Source of the DNA: Lojkania enalia
Taxonomy: Eukaryota; Ascomycota; Dothideomycetes; Pleosporales
Direction of reading: 5' to 3'
DNA: 64,000 nucleotides
NCBI GenBank assembly: GCA_010094045.1
Contig: ML986579.1
Location: 684,206 to 748,205 of the forward strand
Below the pieces are notes generated by a model. That model was not told where the DNA came from. It did no database searches and saw only the letters and a list, made by a program, of their open reading frames with translations. Below, one piece after another: positions 1 to 10,542 of the stretch. The position numbers and the translations under genes are program-made. Position 1 is the first letter of the stretch. Every line of letters begins with the position of its first letter.

Positions 1-1014
1 GGATACGATGGTGTTATTTTTAATGGAGTGAGTATGCTGAGTTTTTTTATTTATATTATTAGAGTTGAGCGAGGTGCAACGGGATTTTTCTTTTTTTTTT
101 TTTTTTTTTTTTTGCCGCCTGTAGGACGGAGAGCATCTTCGATACGGGCGCGCGGGGCACCTGGTAAACCTCAATCCTCCACTTTGCGATTGCGATCCCC
201 ATCCCCATGCGTGAAACCCCCTTGGGCCAGTCCTAGCCGGGCGCATACGCGTTCTGAATGCGTTCGCAAGCTTGCATTCTAGGACCCCCGCTATCGAGGT
301 TCCTAATATATAGCGGTCCTAGTGGCCCGAATTTAGCGGCCGAGCTAGCCCATAGCATTTCCAAAACCTCCTATGAGGCTTTGAAAGGTAACGACTGTTT
401 CGAAGGTGCCGCGTGTGCCCTATCGAATAATGCTGTGGTTGGGCAGGTTCGACGTATCTTGCAGTGCGGGCTGCCTAACACGACAAATATGGAAAGAAAG
501 CCACTGCGTAAAAATTAGACAATAAATATCAAACAGTGACTGAGCCCTCAAGTTATGGAGTAGCGAAAGTTTTTGGTTGGCAACGGTCAAGCCGTGCCGG
601 TGATCTTGATTCTTTGGGAGATAGATATGTATACAGGACTGCAATGCATGCATTTCCAGTCATAGTGAGGTCAAGGTCCATTAATGTAAGCATGCAATCT
701 GAGAAAACCGCTTCTGTGATCCAAACCCCTGTCCATCCCACAGTATATGAACCAGTTCAATTCCGCATTACCGCCTGTCAACATGCAACCATGATACTCC
801 AGCTTTTCAGATGGAAGCCAACTAAACGGCAAGATGTCCTGACAGAATGAAGAAAACAATGATGCATTACCACCAGGAAGCTCCTCCACTCGGTAAAATA
901 ATCCAATGTACGCTAGCCGATTACTGTCGAAAACTCAAGGTATTAGGATGATAGTATTGAATAAGACTGAGCCATAAAGATAGAGAGAAGATGACGCCAT
1001 CGCAAGCCTTACGT
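1..1014. other. No gene seen; flank of the window
   Basis: I see no supportable gene here. Open frames are short and lack family resemblance or plausible splicing. The stretch holds a long T tract near its start and otherwise ordinary mixed sequence. It lies downstream of the minus-strand gene that ends at 1015, so it probably contains that gene's 3' UTR. Confidence 0.6.
91..113. repeat. Homopolymer tract of 23 T
   Basis: An uninterrupted run of 23 T, preceded by five more T and one C. Such poly(dA:dT) tracts are common in fungal intergenic DNA and tend to exclude nucleosomes. No gene lies near enough to assign a role. Confidence 0.9.
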
Positions 1015-1515
1015 TTAAACAAGGAGACCAGCAACGGCGAGGAGTAGACCACCAAACGAGCCCATGTTGGCCATATTGACGTTGGCAGCACCCTCAGGGG
1101 GACCAGAGCTGCTTGGGGCACCTGCAGCCCCGGTGGTAGCGGAAGGAGTTGCAGAGGTTCCAGAAAGAATGACAGACGAGTTGGTGGATGAGGGGACCCC
1201 GGAGCCGGTGGCGATGACGGTCGTCGTGCCGTTGATGACGGGAGGGATAATTGGGAGTCCAGTGGTAGAAGTCACGGGGACAACCTCGCTGGTCTCGGCT
1301 GGTGGAGATAGAACTATATTGTCAATCAGCCGCATGCCCTAATGAGGTGGAATTTGGTAAGACTCACCCTCGGTGGTAGGGACTGCAGGCGGAGCAGTTG
1401 CGGGAGGAGCTTGGATCTGACCGTCGCTGATCTGGGTGATTGGCTGGACGGACTGCTGGGGTATGGCATTGGCGCTAGCAGCAGCAAGGACAGCAAAGGC
1501 GAATGAAGTACGCAT
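1015..1515 (-). CDS. Small secreted, GPI-anchor-type protein
   Basis: Two exons (1515-1368 and 1313-1015) joined by a 54-nt GTGAGT...TAG intron in phase 1 give 148 residues. The first about 18 residues (MRTSFAFAVLAAASANA) form a signal peptide. The middle is low-complexity, rich in Pro, Ser, Thr and Val, with NGT and NSS N-glycosylation sequons. The protein ends in a short hydrophobic tail (GSFGGLLLAVAGLLV) after small residues, the usual layout of a GPI-anchoring signal. This suggests a cell-wall or plasma-membrane surface protein, probably heavily O-mannosylated. No catalytic domain is visible and I do not recognise an orthologue. Longer upstream reading frames on the same strand are set aside because the signal peptide begins precisely at this ATG. 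Confidence 0.75.
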
Positions 1516-3326
1516 CTTGGTGGTTGTTGTTGGCTGGAACTGTTGGGTGTGAAGGTGGATGTGGATGTGGGTGCTAGGTCTGTTGGGCAGAGCTGCTGAT
1601 AGGAGCGAGTGGCTAGCGATGTATGTCCGCTGAGAGCGAGAGACGCGCGGTGTTGTAAGGTGGAGTGGAAGAGGAACTGGGAGCGGATGGAACGCATACA
1701 GGAGGGCATATATAGGCGGGCATACAAGGCTGCGCCTGCCCCAGCACTCACGGCTAACGATGGGAGCTTGGAGCGTGCGAGGGCCCCAGCGTGCCGGTCT
1801 TGAAACACACAAACAAGGCAGCGACGAGCCTCTGCGCCGAGACAAGGCGGGAAGGCAGGGCTGGTTCCATGGCAGTTGCCAACGGTCGGCCCACGCCTTC
1901 CACCTGCTGCTGCGTCCGCATTCCCCATCGCACGCCCGTGGTTGAGAAGATACGCGCGGTTTTTTCTCGCAAGACGAGCACGACGAGCATACGTGTGCCT
2001 CGAGTCGCCCAGCGCAGCGCGGCGCAACCAGTCGAAGCGGCGGGTGCCACGAAGAAGACCGTGATTTCATCTATCGCTCCTGCTACGTCAGGTCGGTTCG
2101 GGGAGGCGGCGAGGCGCGCCAGGGGTACAGCATAGACCCGCCAATTGCATCTGCGCACGGCCGGCGATCTGCATGGATGGCGATCGGACTGGTCCATGCC
2201 AGCTTGCCCATTGGGACGCCACCCACTTCGCTCTGCGTTTTGTTGGCAGACCCATCGTCCCATCCCCATCCCATGAGGGCCCCATCTGGTTTTGACACCT
2301 AAGCCTGTCTTCGTTCGCGGCCACTCAAAGCGATGGCGCCGCGCTCGTGCAAATGTGGCAATGAATCCTTTTAGTAAAGCAAGGACAAATCGAATTGGCG
2401 TGGCGCAAATCCCCGTTTGCGGTCGTTGGAATCTACGTTGAAACAGGCATTTATCGCTTTCCCACACTCCCTTTTGCCTAGCAGGAACATGTTCTGGATA
2501 TATAGTCTTCTCACAGCACAGCTTGCATCCAAAAATATGTCTTTCTCGGGAGATTCCGCATGTTGCCGCATGCAATTGATCTTCCACACGTCCTCTGTGG
2601 CTTGCTGTTGAGGCCTTAAAGCCTGCTAGGCCGGCAAATGTGTTCAAAACGGCTCAATTGATCCACTCGCCATTTAAATGTAGCACACACCTTTCATTCC
2701 TTCAGCCGCCATTCAATTAATCCTGCGGGTGCAGTAAGCGTTTTGAAATCATGTGCGCAGGCGGTGAGGTTGGGACAGACAACCCAATTGTCATGTGCAG
2801 TGAGAATCTGTCCTGCTATTTTTGCTTACAACAGGAACCCTTGCGCGCCCCCTGAGGAGTGGCGACGTACTTGCCTTTATCCCATGTAGATACAGATTGC
2901 TCTAGCGTCTCGATTGATTGCGTATCGAGGCATAACCGTCATTCTGTAGTGACACCATTCCGAGCAAACAATGCGCAATTCGATCGGCTTCTCTTCCCTT
3001 GCGGTTCCGATACCTTGGATTCTGTTGGCACTTTTTTCTCAACAGGTTCTAGCCCTTTTCCATATTCGCCGCACGTTGCAATTATTTGCAGGTAACACTG
3101 GCCAGAGTCATCAGACGGCAATCTCGATTCACTAGTGCACGCGCAGTACTTGGAGCATTACATTTTCATCCCTACGGTTCCTCATTCATTCTGTTACAGT
3201 GGCGATCTTGTGTTTTTTCCACCGAAATCTGTGATACAAAATTACGCTCCGCATGCCGGGAATCATTGTGAAACAGCCGGACTACCGCCTTGTCCACCCT
3301 GTAGGCCTCCCTGATGTGGCCACCCC
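1516..3326. other. Intergenic, upstream of the GPI-type gene
   Basis: Roughly 1.8 kb without a supportable gene. The half next to 1515 should hold the promoter and 5' UTR of the minus-strand gene. Several long overlapping minus-strand frames (up to 297 codons, 1754-2647) run through it. Their translations are Arg/Trp-rich and unlike any family, so I treat them as chance openings in GC-rich DNA. Confidence 0.5.
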
Positions 3327-5626
3327 TCACCTTACCGGCGAGATCTTCTCCTCGTCGCTATTGCTATTACTGTCGCTTTCAGGCGCCTGTTCTTTGCTCG
3401 CTAGAATCGGAGGGGAATTAGGTGTGGTACGTTTAAAGTAATTATGCACATGATCCGAGTATTCGGAGTCGTCATCGTCCTCGAATGGCTTTTCCTTTTC
3501 TGTGTGCCTCGACTCTTGGTACTTTACCCACTCTTCCCGCATCTCTGCGATCTTCGACCCGTAATCCAGTTTAGCATCGTAGTTCTTGCCAACGCCTCGT
3601 AAACGCTCCCACACGGAAAGGTGCTTCGGGTGGATTGCGATGCCGTGGTACTCTTGCTCGCGTCCAGCGCGGATGTACGACCACCGACGTTCCTGCTCTT
3701 TGAGGTCTAGTCCAGTAGTATCCGGAAGGAACAACCAAGTTAATAGAGCACCGCCGAGACCAAACCAAGGCACGATATGGAACTTTTGCTGGGTTGTGAT
3801 GTAGTTGTACAGCACTGCAGCGAGAAGTGCACCGAGCTTGCCCACGGCGGCCGAGAAACCATGCGCGGTCGCTCTGATGGGTGTTGGGAAAACCTCTGCA
3901 GCAACCAGGAATGTGACGCTGTTTGGTCCAAACTGATTGAAAAATGAAGAGAGGAAGTACATCGCCTGGAAGGCATGGATGTGTGCCGGGCTGGTGAAGA
4001 ACTCGTAAGCAAATGCCGGTACAACGAAGAGAATGAAGTCCGCCATGAAGCCCACGATCATCATCCATTTCCTACCGTCTGCGAATCAAGTAAGTATTGC
4101 CCTGCAAAGTGGCTAGAATAACTTACAAAGCTTGTTGTCGATGAAAAACGAGGCCATGTAGTATCCGATTAAACTAACACCGACATTGATAAGGTTGTAT
4201 AGCCACCCAACCATTACTGACTTGTTATCTGGTGTTATGACTGCAATAAACTGATTTTGGAACAGCTTATTGCCGTAGAAGAAGACATCGTTGGCAAACC
4301 AGGCTCCAGCGGTGGCTAGCAGTCGGGGGCCAAAATAGGTGACCGTTAGCTTCAGCGACTGCGTGTCGTAACCAGTTATATTGGACTTCTTCTTGGAAAT
4401 CATCAACTGCTTGCTAGCTGACGGCATCTTGTAGTATCGGTAATATACCAACCAGAGAGTGCCAGTGGCTGGAATTGCAAAACTAACGCGGTAGGTCCAC
4501 TGAGCTGCTACCTTCGAGTAAGGGGGGTTTCCACTGCCGTGGTGGAAAATTAGGAGTAGAAGGATTAAAATGACCTGGTTCCAGAACTGACCCCACCCCT
4601 GCATCAAGAAAGCCGATGTGACCTTCCGACCGCGGTGGAGACGGTCCTCTTTCGTTGAAATCTTCCCTGAACCAACGGCGTTCTCCATCCCGGATGTGGC
4701 CGTCTATTTGAAAGGTCAGTGGTGGCCAATTCCAGAATAGTCGAAGGATGACGATTGACAAGACAATTATAAACTAGAGCGTGTATGTGGTGCACTCCGT
4801 CTCCCAAAATGCCGTTCAAGTGGCACATTGATGAGACCAGCGCTAAATCAATCCATACTAGGTAGATCGGGGAAGTCGCTTACCATGGGATATTCGCCTC
4901 CAACACCGACACCGTAGAAGAAGAGAGACCAGACATAGCAAATGACCCAGCCATTTTGGGTAACTCCCCACGCAGACGTGAGCATTAGCAGGCCGATAAA
5001 CATGATCACGGCGTCCTGGATAAGGCCCCATCGGCGACCCATCCAATCACCAACTATGCCGACGAGAATTTGGCCTGTGATGCTGTTACCGACTATTACT
5101 TTGGGAATCCATGAGAGACACGACTTACCGACAATGATACCGACAATTTCTAGATAATCGATTGCTTGCGTCCAAGTCTCATTGCAAATCTCAAAAGTCT
5201 TCCAACATCGGGGGAAGGTGTCCTGGAGCAATGGTCTAACGTTTCCAATAGAGAATAGAACATATCTATCATCTTATAAGCAGTGTATATACCCGGAAAC
5301 GAAATGCGCACAAACCCTTCAAGAAGGAGACCCGCTCCAGGGAGAACCATATTCTTCAAATAAAACCTAAAAGGGCTAAGAGGATCCTGCTTGAACATAG
5401 AAAGAATAGATTGTGTCTCTTCCTTAGACTCTTGGGCGTCGACTTTGGCAACAAACTTCAATCGTTGGCCGAGAGGTAAATCTGCCCAATACCTTCCATT
5501 CTCATCATAGATATCTTCCGGGTGCAGCAGGGCATGGAACACTGTAGCTTCGTTCGGAGACATGTCATGACGAATGTCTGGCGTGTTCGGCGTTCGAGGA
5601 CCTCCCGGGTTCCGCAGGGACTCCAT
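3327..5626 (-). CDS. MFS phosphate:H+ symporter-like transporter
   Basis: Five exons (5626-5316, 5265-5129, 5074-4884, 4703-4127, 4078-3327) give 655 residues. The product is a 12-helix major facilitator protein of the fungal phosphate:proton symporter group related to Pho84. Family marks are YLEIVGIIVGQILVGIVGDWMGRRWG (the loop after helix 2, written here in pieces: GQILVGIVGDWMGRRWG), GVGVGGEYPM, and the second-half signature EVFPTPIRATAHGFSAAVGKLGA. A cytoplasmic N-terminus of about 100 residues precedes helix 1, and a long acidic, Ser-rich tail follows helix 12. The first intron has an uncommon GTTTGT donor, chosen because only it restores LLLEGYVLFSIGN. Pi is the likely substrate, but glycerophosphodiester or another organic phosphate is possible within the family. 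Acts at the plasma membrane by inference. Confidence 0.85.
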
Positions 5627-7230
5627 GGTTGTTGTCTAGTAGGTCTCGAATGCCAAGTCTCCTTTCTGTGATATTAAAGTAACGATTCCGGTCTCGATGT
5701 TTCCAAGATCCAGGGTCTCAGGTCAGAGCATGAGCTTTTAAATTGTCTTTTTGCCTCCAAGGTATACTAATAGAGATAATCGTATCCCACCGGCGCCGGA
5801 ATTGAAGTCGATTCTAGTGAGACTCTGAAGTGACAATCTTGTTACCCTGGATTGGTTGGAAGCGAGAAGGTTTAATACACGTTTTGGATGGTCGTCTTCT
5901 GACTGGTTGACGTCTTGCGGTAGGAATGACAGATGATTTAGTTGGAGCGATGGTGTAAGCCGCCAGTTCCGATGCCTAAGCTCTAGGGCACTGTCTGCCC
6001 GCGTATAGTGGACGGAATTGGAGCAGCTGCTTCCGCACAGAACGCAGAGTCGATTAGGTTGCGTACTTGCTTTGACTCGATATGCGCGATGGAGGAGAAT
6101 GGTACGGGATGGGAAGTTACGCGGCGGCGACTCAAATGCGGACCCAAAAAGCTTGCAAATTCGAGGGGAAGAGCCACTCAACGTGCGGCCCACGGCCATT
6201 TTAAGGCAATTTAGCATATCTGGTCACGTAGAAAAATTCCTTGGTGCAGCCCAGTCCGCCGATTTATGGCGAGGTGGAGCGTCCAGATGCGGCAAGTGAG
6301 CACGCGACCCACGGGCTATTCAACGTTGCCAAGCGCCTAGGAGCTGCACCCTCCATATGGTGGGAGAAAACCGGAGAACTATTGGAGTGGGCGTTTTCTG
6401 TGAAGTAGCAGTCTCGCCTAATTTCAGTCCCGTCTAGCATTGGCGGTTTTGTCTCTTCCTGAGACTTCTTGAATGAAAAGAGCGTGCACATTCCAGAAGA
6501 TTTGCATAGGCCAAGCAAGCGAAGACTCAGACAAGAATGACACAAGCCTTCTTGATGAGAAGGCTTGTCCAAACTACTCGTGCGTGGCGAGATGATTCCA
6601 TGGTTAGACGGCTATAGGGAAGATTCGTCTCGCAGTCTACGTTGCTGAGGACGGGGTCCACACAGCCAATCATATAGCCCACGTGGGCGAGTGTCTGGCT
6701 GGCAGGTCTCGTTGAAGGGTCTGCCCTAATGCGGGCCAAGCGTCCGGACAGCCCGATCGATCTCCGCCCCTCCCACGCTCACTAGTAGATGCTAGTAGAT
6801 TCATCAATAATCATCCGTCACCGTCCGCGCGAATAACAAAGGTCTTGTAAGAAGTCTCATCATAGGAAATCGAGCATTGGGCTCTCTTACGATGTACCTC
6901 ACATTGTCCGTCGCCGGTTGTTAAGAGTGCCACATACTTATAGATGGTAGACGCCGACTGGTATTAAAATTACACTATCTATTTGGGGGTATGAGTACAA
7001 AGTCCAACCAGTGGCTCTTGTCTTTGGCAAAGCTTTTTTTTTTTTTCAAAAAAAAAAAAAAAGTGCTGGGAATAAACAGGAGAATAATGAATGGGTAAGA
7101 ACGTTTGTATGAAGAAAAATGAGGTCTCAAACGCTATGCAAAACTCCATCCTATGCAAATGCTATATGCAACAAAGGAAATAAATATGTAGGTATCGACA
7201 GATGTACAGGTTTCAGCACTACCTTGAGTC
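5627..7230. other. Intergenic between two minus-strand genes
   Basis: About 1.6 kb. The part next to 5626 is the likely promoter of the transporter. The part next to 7231 is the 3' flank of the membrane protein gene. The 159-codon minus-strand frame at 5738-6217 has no recognisable domain and overlaps the expected 5' region, so it is not called. A T/A palindrome lies at 7034-7062. Confidence 0.5.
7034..7062. repeat. T13-C-A15 palindromic homopolymer pair
   Basis: Thirteen T, one C, then fifteen A form a near-perfect inverted repeat with a one-base centre. It lies about 170 bp beyond the stop codon of the large membrane protein gene and could be part of its 3' end region. Confidence 0.85.
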
Positions 7231-10200
7231 TCATCCGAACCAGTTCTGCCACTGACAACGGCAACCTCCAGTGCCTCCATCGATAGGTCCGTTTACGTTT
7301 TCGAACGGTCCTTGGCTGGGATTTACCAGAACGCCACCGAACTTGCGATCTTCTAGAAGGAATGTCTTCTTTCCATCTTCGTTCTTGATAGTCCCATCTT
7401 TCTCCATGTCATAGCAAAAGACCATCTTATCTCTGGCATTTCCGCCATGGCGATCGATTGTAATGGTAACAGGGTAGGGAAATGAACCTGGACGGCTAAT
7501 GTCGGCGCCTGAGGACACGTTTGTGGGTGATCCCTGTAAGAGTGGTTTCGTTGTCTGACTGCTGGTCCAGATCTGTACGTGAAATCGGGTTTGCGTGTAG
7601 GTGCAACGAAGGGAAGCGGCTTCGAAAGGACTTCCGCCATCCACATCTGCTGGATTACCTCCCCGGCTGTCGTTGCTATTAATACTCTTGAGAAATATTG
7701 AACGACTGTAGTAGACGTAGAAGCCAAAATGCTCTTCGGCTTTTCCGCGGTTATACAGTCGGAGCGGTTGGTCTAAAGCGAGGGGGTAGAGATTTGCAGG
7801 GGCAGCAGTTCCATCAGGGTTTAGTGATGGAGGAGGAATCGCGTCCGTGAAGTTTTCGGAACTCTCAGCACGTCTTACAAGACGGGAGGAAGGAACCGAT
7901 GCAACGTCTTTGAAGCCAATGAAGAACGGCGTATCTTCACCCTCGAAGGGTGCCGTAATACCGTCCGTCGTATTGCCCAAGAATCTCATATCTTCGAGAC
8001 TGGGGGCATCAACCGAGTCTACAGGAGTAGCCCGAGGTTGAAGGAAGCGAGAACGGACTAGAGCGCCAGCGGAGACAGGCTTGGGAGCCCTCCTAGCAAG
8101 TTGTGTCTTCGACGGATCCGCAACGGTACCGTTTTTGAAAGTGATTTCGAATTTGAAGTTGGGCTGGTTTGGCTTGTTAGGGCTGTTCTGCTGTTGCTGC
8201 TCTTTGGGAAGCGCACAACTCCATACTGTCGCTGGAACCATGCATCCGCTTTCCTCGTCAACAGCTTGAGGCTGAGCAATCGTAGATACCCCAGTTGGCA
8301 TGGGTGGATATCCTGTCAAATTCAGCCAACTCGACGGAGGGTCTACTCCTTTCGAGTCGTTGTTTTTCTGAGTGATCACGACGGTTACCGGAATGATAAC
8401 CGCGAGGAGGATAATGAGGATAATACAACAACAACATACGCAGCACCACCTCCGGCTTCCGCTCCTTTTCGTTTCCTTTTTTTTATCCCCTTGTTTTCGC
8501 CGGCCAAAAGGTAACCAGTCCATAATGTTGGCAACTTTGCGGTGCCTCGTCTGCTTCTTATGGTTCTTTAGCTCTGTTGATATAGGTGAACTTGCCCGAC
8601 TGCCGTGATCATGGCCCCGAGATAGCGAGATCCTTGCTGTAGTTGGTGGCGGATCAAATTGGGGAGGAGCTTTTTGTAAAGAATTTATGCTAGAACTAGA
8701 GAGCTCCGATTTGGCCACGTTGAATCCTGGAGTGCTGGCGAGAGTTGTTGAGGCGACTGGCGCTGATACCGTAGCTGCAGCAGTGGCGGATTCTACTTGC
8801 CTTCTATCCTGAAGTTCGATATTCATATTAATCTGCCGTGTACCCTCTGATATTTGACGTGGCATTAACATGGTACCAATCGTAGCGGTCCCCAACACCG
8901 GAGAGGCCGACATGGCCGACAGCGGGGAAGCAACGTTCTGTTCGTTCGACAAAGGCATTTGCTTAAACGGATGTTGGGTGTTGTGCTGTCCTTTTGGAAT
9001 GTCATGTTCAGCCACAGTAGCGTTTGTTTGTGCTTGGCTACCATTGTTAGGGAGTAACTTGTCTTCGAAGTCCTGGTCGAATCGTTGACCTCGAAGAAGT
9101 TTGTCGTCTTCCGAGTTACTGATGGGGTTTGCAAGTGGGACTGGAACTAGAGGCGACGCCTGGAGGACTGATGGGCTCTTATCCGTTGCCGACCAAATGT
9201 AGGTTGATGGCGTAGATAGTGAGCTTGGAGGATCGTCAAACCGTCGGGGCACCACGGGAACCGCAGGTGTCTCGTCAACGGTACGTTCATGCTGGGTCCA
9301 AACAGAGTTCCTACGTGAGAATTCAAAAGGCGTCGTAATTACGTTCCACCAACCACGTGACCTGCGTGGAGTTGGAGTAATGGCCGTGTCAATGGATAGG
9401 TCAGATATTTCTACTGTCCGCTCATGTAATGGAGTTTCATCTTCTTCGAAATAAGTTCCTGTAGAGGTGATACGATCTTTGCGTTTCGTGTCGTCGTCTT
9501 CTTCAAATGCTGTAACAGCCGAGTCGAGAGTGCTCTTCCTGGCATGAGCAATGGGTTCGTTTGTATCACGCCTAGAATCCGAGCTGACTCCAGCCGTATT
9601 TGACTTCAGTATATTGGGTGGAAGAATAGGAACAGGCGGAGCATCAGGGGTGGTAGAATGGAAATGGATGTTGAAAGTGGCTCGTGAATAAATGCTTGAT
9701 GACCGGCCTGTTGTATAGTCGGATTCAGTGTCAGGTGACCACACCGACTTCATGGCGGCAGCGGGGGTGATAATGATACTTGGAGTTACTAATGTGGCAT
9801 CGCTCCCGGATCGCTCGCGTGTGGACTGATATGGACTGAAATCCGGTATGCTGTCCGAAGGAATTGATATACCAATTGGTATCGGTCTGTCGGAGGGAGA
9901 GATCTCTAGCCAAGTCCTGCTTCCTGGCGTCAAAGAATCTGCTGTCTTTGGCTCCTTGTTGTATGGAGTATCAACTCCAGGTAGCCGCGAAATCTGGCAA
10001 GCGCTTGCATTGGCGCTAACTCTATAGTCCATAACTTTAGGTGATACAAAGTCTTCCGCTTCTCTTCCCGGCTGAGGAGTTACTTTCATGATGCCCAGTC
10101 CCTTGGTTCTTGTCGCTGGCCGCCCTAATCCGAGCCTGCCGGGTTTTCTAACAGCTCCATTACCTCTTACTTCGATTTCTTGGGGATACACCTGGCGTGG

Positions 10201-10542
10201 GGCACTGCCCTTATGCCTGGCAAAACTGGTATCGAGTGTGATGCCTGGCTTCGCTGGCCTTCCTTGGACTTCCTTCTTACGTGACCGTGTCCGAGAAATC
10301 CGTGCCGCATATGATCGGGAGCTGCGTTTCGCCATCGCTTTCCGTGCAGCTATTTGGGCTTCGCTCTCCCACTGGTCCTTCTCATAAGCGCTATTAGGCA
10401 ATACGTATGTGGTATTGAAGTATATCGGAACATGTTCATGGCTGTCTGAGGGTTGTCTGTCCAATTTGTTATCTGCGACGGCAGGCAATTTCGTGACTGT
10501 TGTCGCGGTCCTTCGTAAAGGACCAAGTAATTCAGCATTCAT
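7231..10542 (-). CDS. Large single-pass (type II) membrane protein, function unknown
   Basis: One exon of 1103 codons beginning at the first ATG. About 690 residues at the N-terminus are disordered, basic and Ser/Thr/Pro-rich, with acidic patches. A Cys cluster (WCCVCCCC) then runs straight into one hydrophobic helix near residues 700-722. About 380 residues follow on the far side, with several N-glycosylation sequons (NLT, NGT, NTT, NFT, NDS, NVS) and paired cysteines (CMVPATVWSC, near-terminal GGCRCQW). This indicates a cytoplasmic N-terminus and a glycosylated, disulfide-bonded outer domain at the cell surface or in the secretory pathway. The juxtamembrane cysteines could be palmitoylated. 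I recognise no catalytic domain. Similar fungal proteins have sometimes been labelled glycoprotease family, but nothing visible here supports that. Confidence 0.8.
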   Translation of the reverse strand: MNAELLGPLRRTATTVTKLPAVADNKLDRQPSDSHEHVPIYFNTTYVLPNSAYEKDQWESEAQIAARKAMAKRSSRSYAARISRTRSRKKEVQGRPAKPGITLDTSFARHKGSAPRQVYPQEIEVRGNGAVRKPGRLGLGRPATRTKGLGIMKVTPQPGREAEDFVSPKVMDYRVSANASACQISRLPGVDTPYNKEPKTADSLTPGSRTWLEISPSDRPIPIGISIPSDSIPDFSPYQSTRERSGSDATLVTPSIIITPAAAMKSVWSPDTESDYTTGRSSSIYSRATFNIHFHSTTPDAPPVPILPPNILKSNTAGVSSDSRRDTNEPIAHARKSTLDSAVTAFEEDDDTKRKDRITSTGTYFEEDETPLHERTVEISDLSIDTAITPTPRRSRGWWNVITTPFEFSRRNSVWTQHERTVDETPAVPVVPRRFDDPPSSLSTPSTYIWSATDKSPSVLQASPLVPVPLANPISNSEDDKLLRGQRFDQDFEDKLLPNNGSQAQTNATVAEHDIPKGQHNTQHPFKQMPLSNEQNVASPLSAMSASPVLGTATIGTMLMPRQISEGTRQINMNIELQDRRQVESATAAATVSAPVASTTLASTPGFNVAKSELSSSSINSLQKAPPQFDPPPTTARISLSRGHDHGSRASSPISTELKNHKKQTRHRKVANIMDWLPFGRRKQGDKKKETKRSGSRRWCCVCCCCIILIILLAVIIPVTVVITQKNNDSKGVDPPSSWLNLTGYPPMPTGVSTIAQPQAVDEESGCMVPATVWSCALPKEQQQQNSPNKPNQPNFKFEITFKNGTVADPSKTQLARRAPKPVSAGALVRSRFLQPRATPVDSVDAPSLEDMRFLGNTTDGITAPFEGEDTPFFIGFKDVASVPSSRLVRRAESSENFTDAIPPPSLNPDGTAAPANLYPLALDQPLRLYNRGKAEEHFGFYVYYSRSIFLKSINSNDSRGGNPADVDGGSPFEAASLRCTYTQTRFHVQIWTSSQTTKPLLQGSPTNVSSGADISRPGSFPYPVTITIDRHGGNARDKMVFCYDMEKDGTIKNEDGKKTFLLEDRKFGGVLVNPSQGPFENVNGPIDGGTGGCRCQWQNWFG

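Noticed and set aside
1754..2647. 297-codon minus-strand open frame, with overlapping frames of 233 and 243 codons
   Set aside because: Translations are Arg/Trp/Cys-rich with no domain, and the frames overlap each other and the leader of the real gene at 1015-1515. GC-rich DNA readily gives such openings.
5738..6217. 159-codon minus-strand frame
   Set aside because: No family features, and it sits where the transporter promoter should be.
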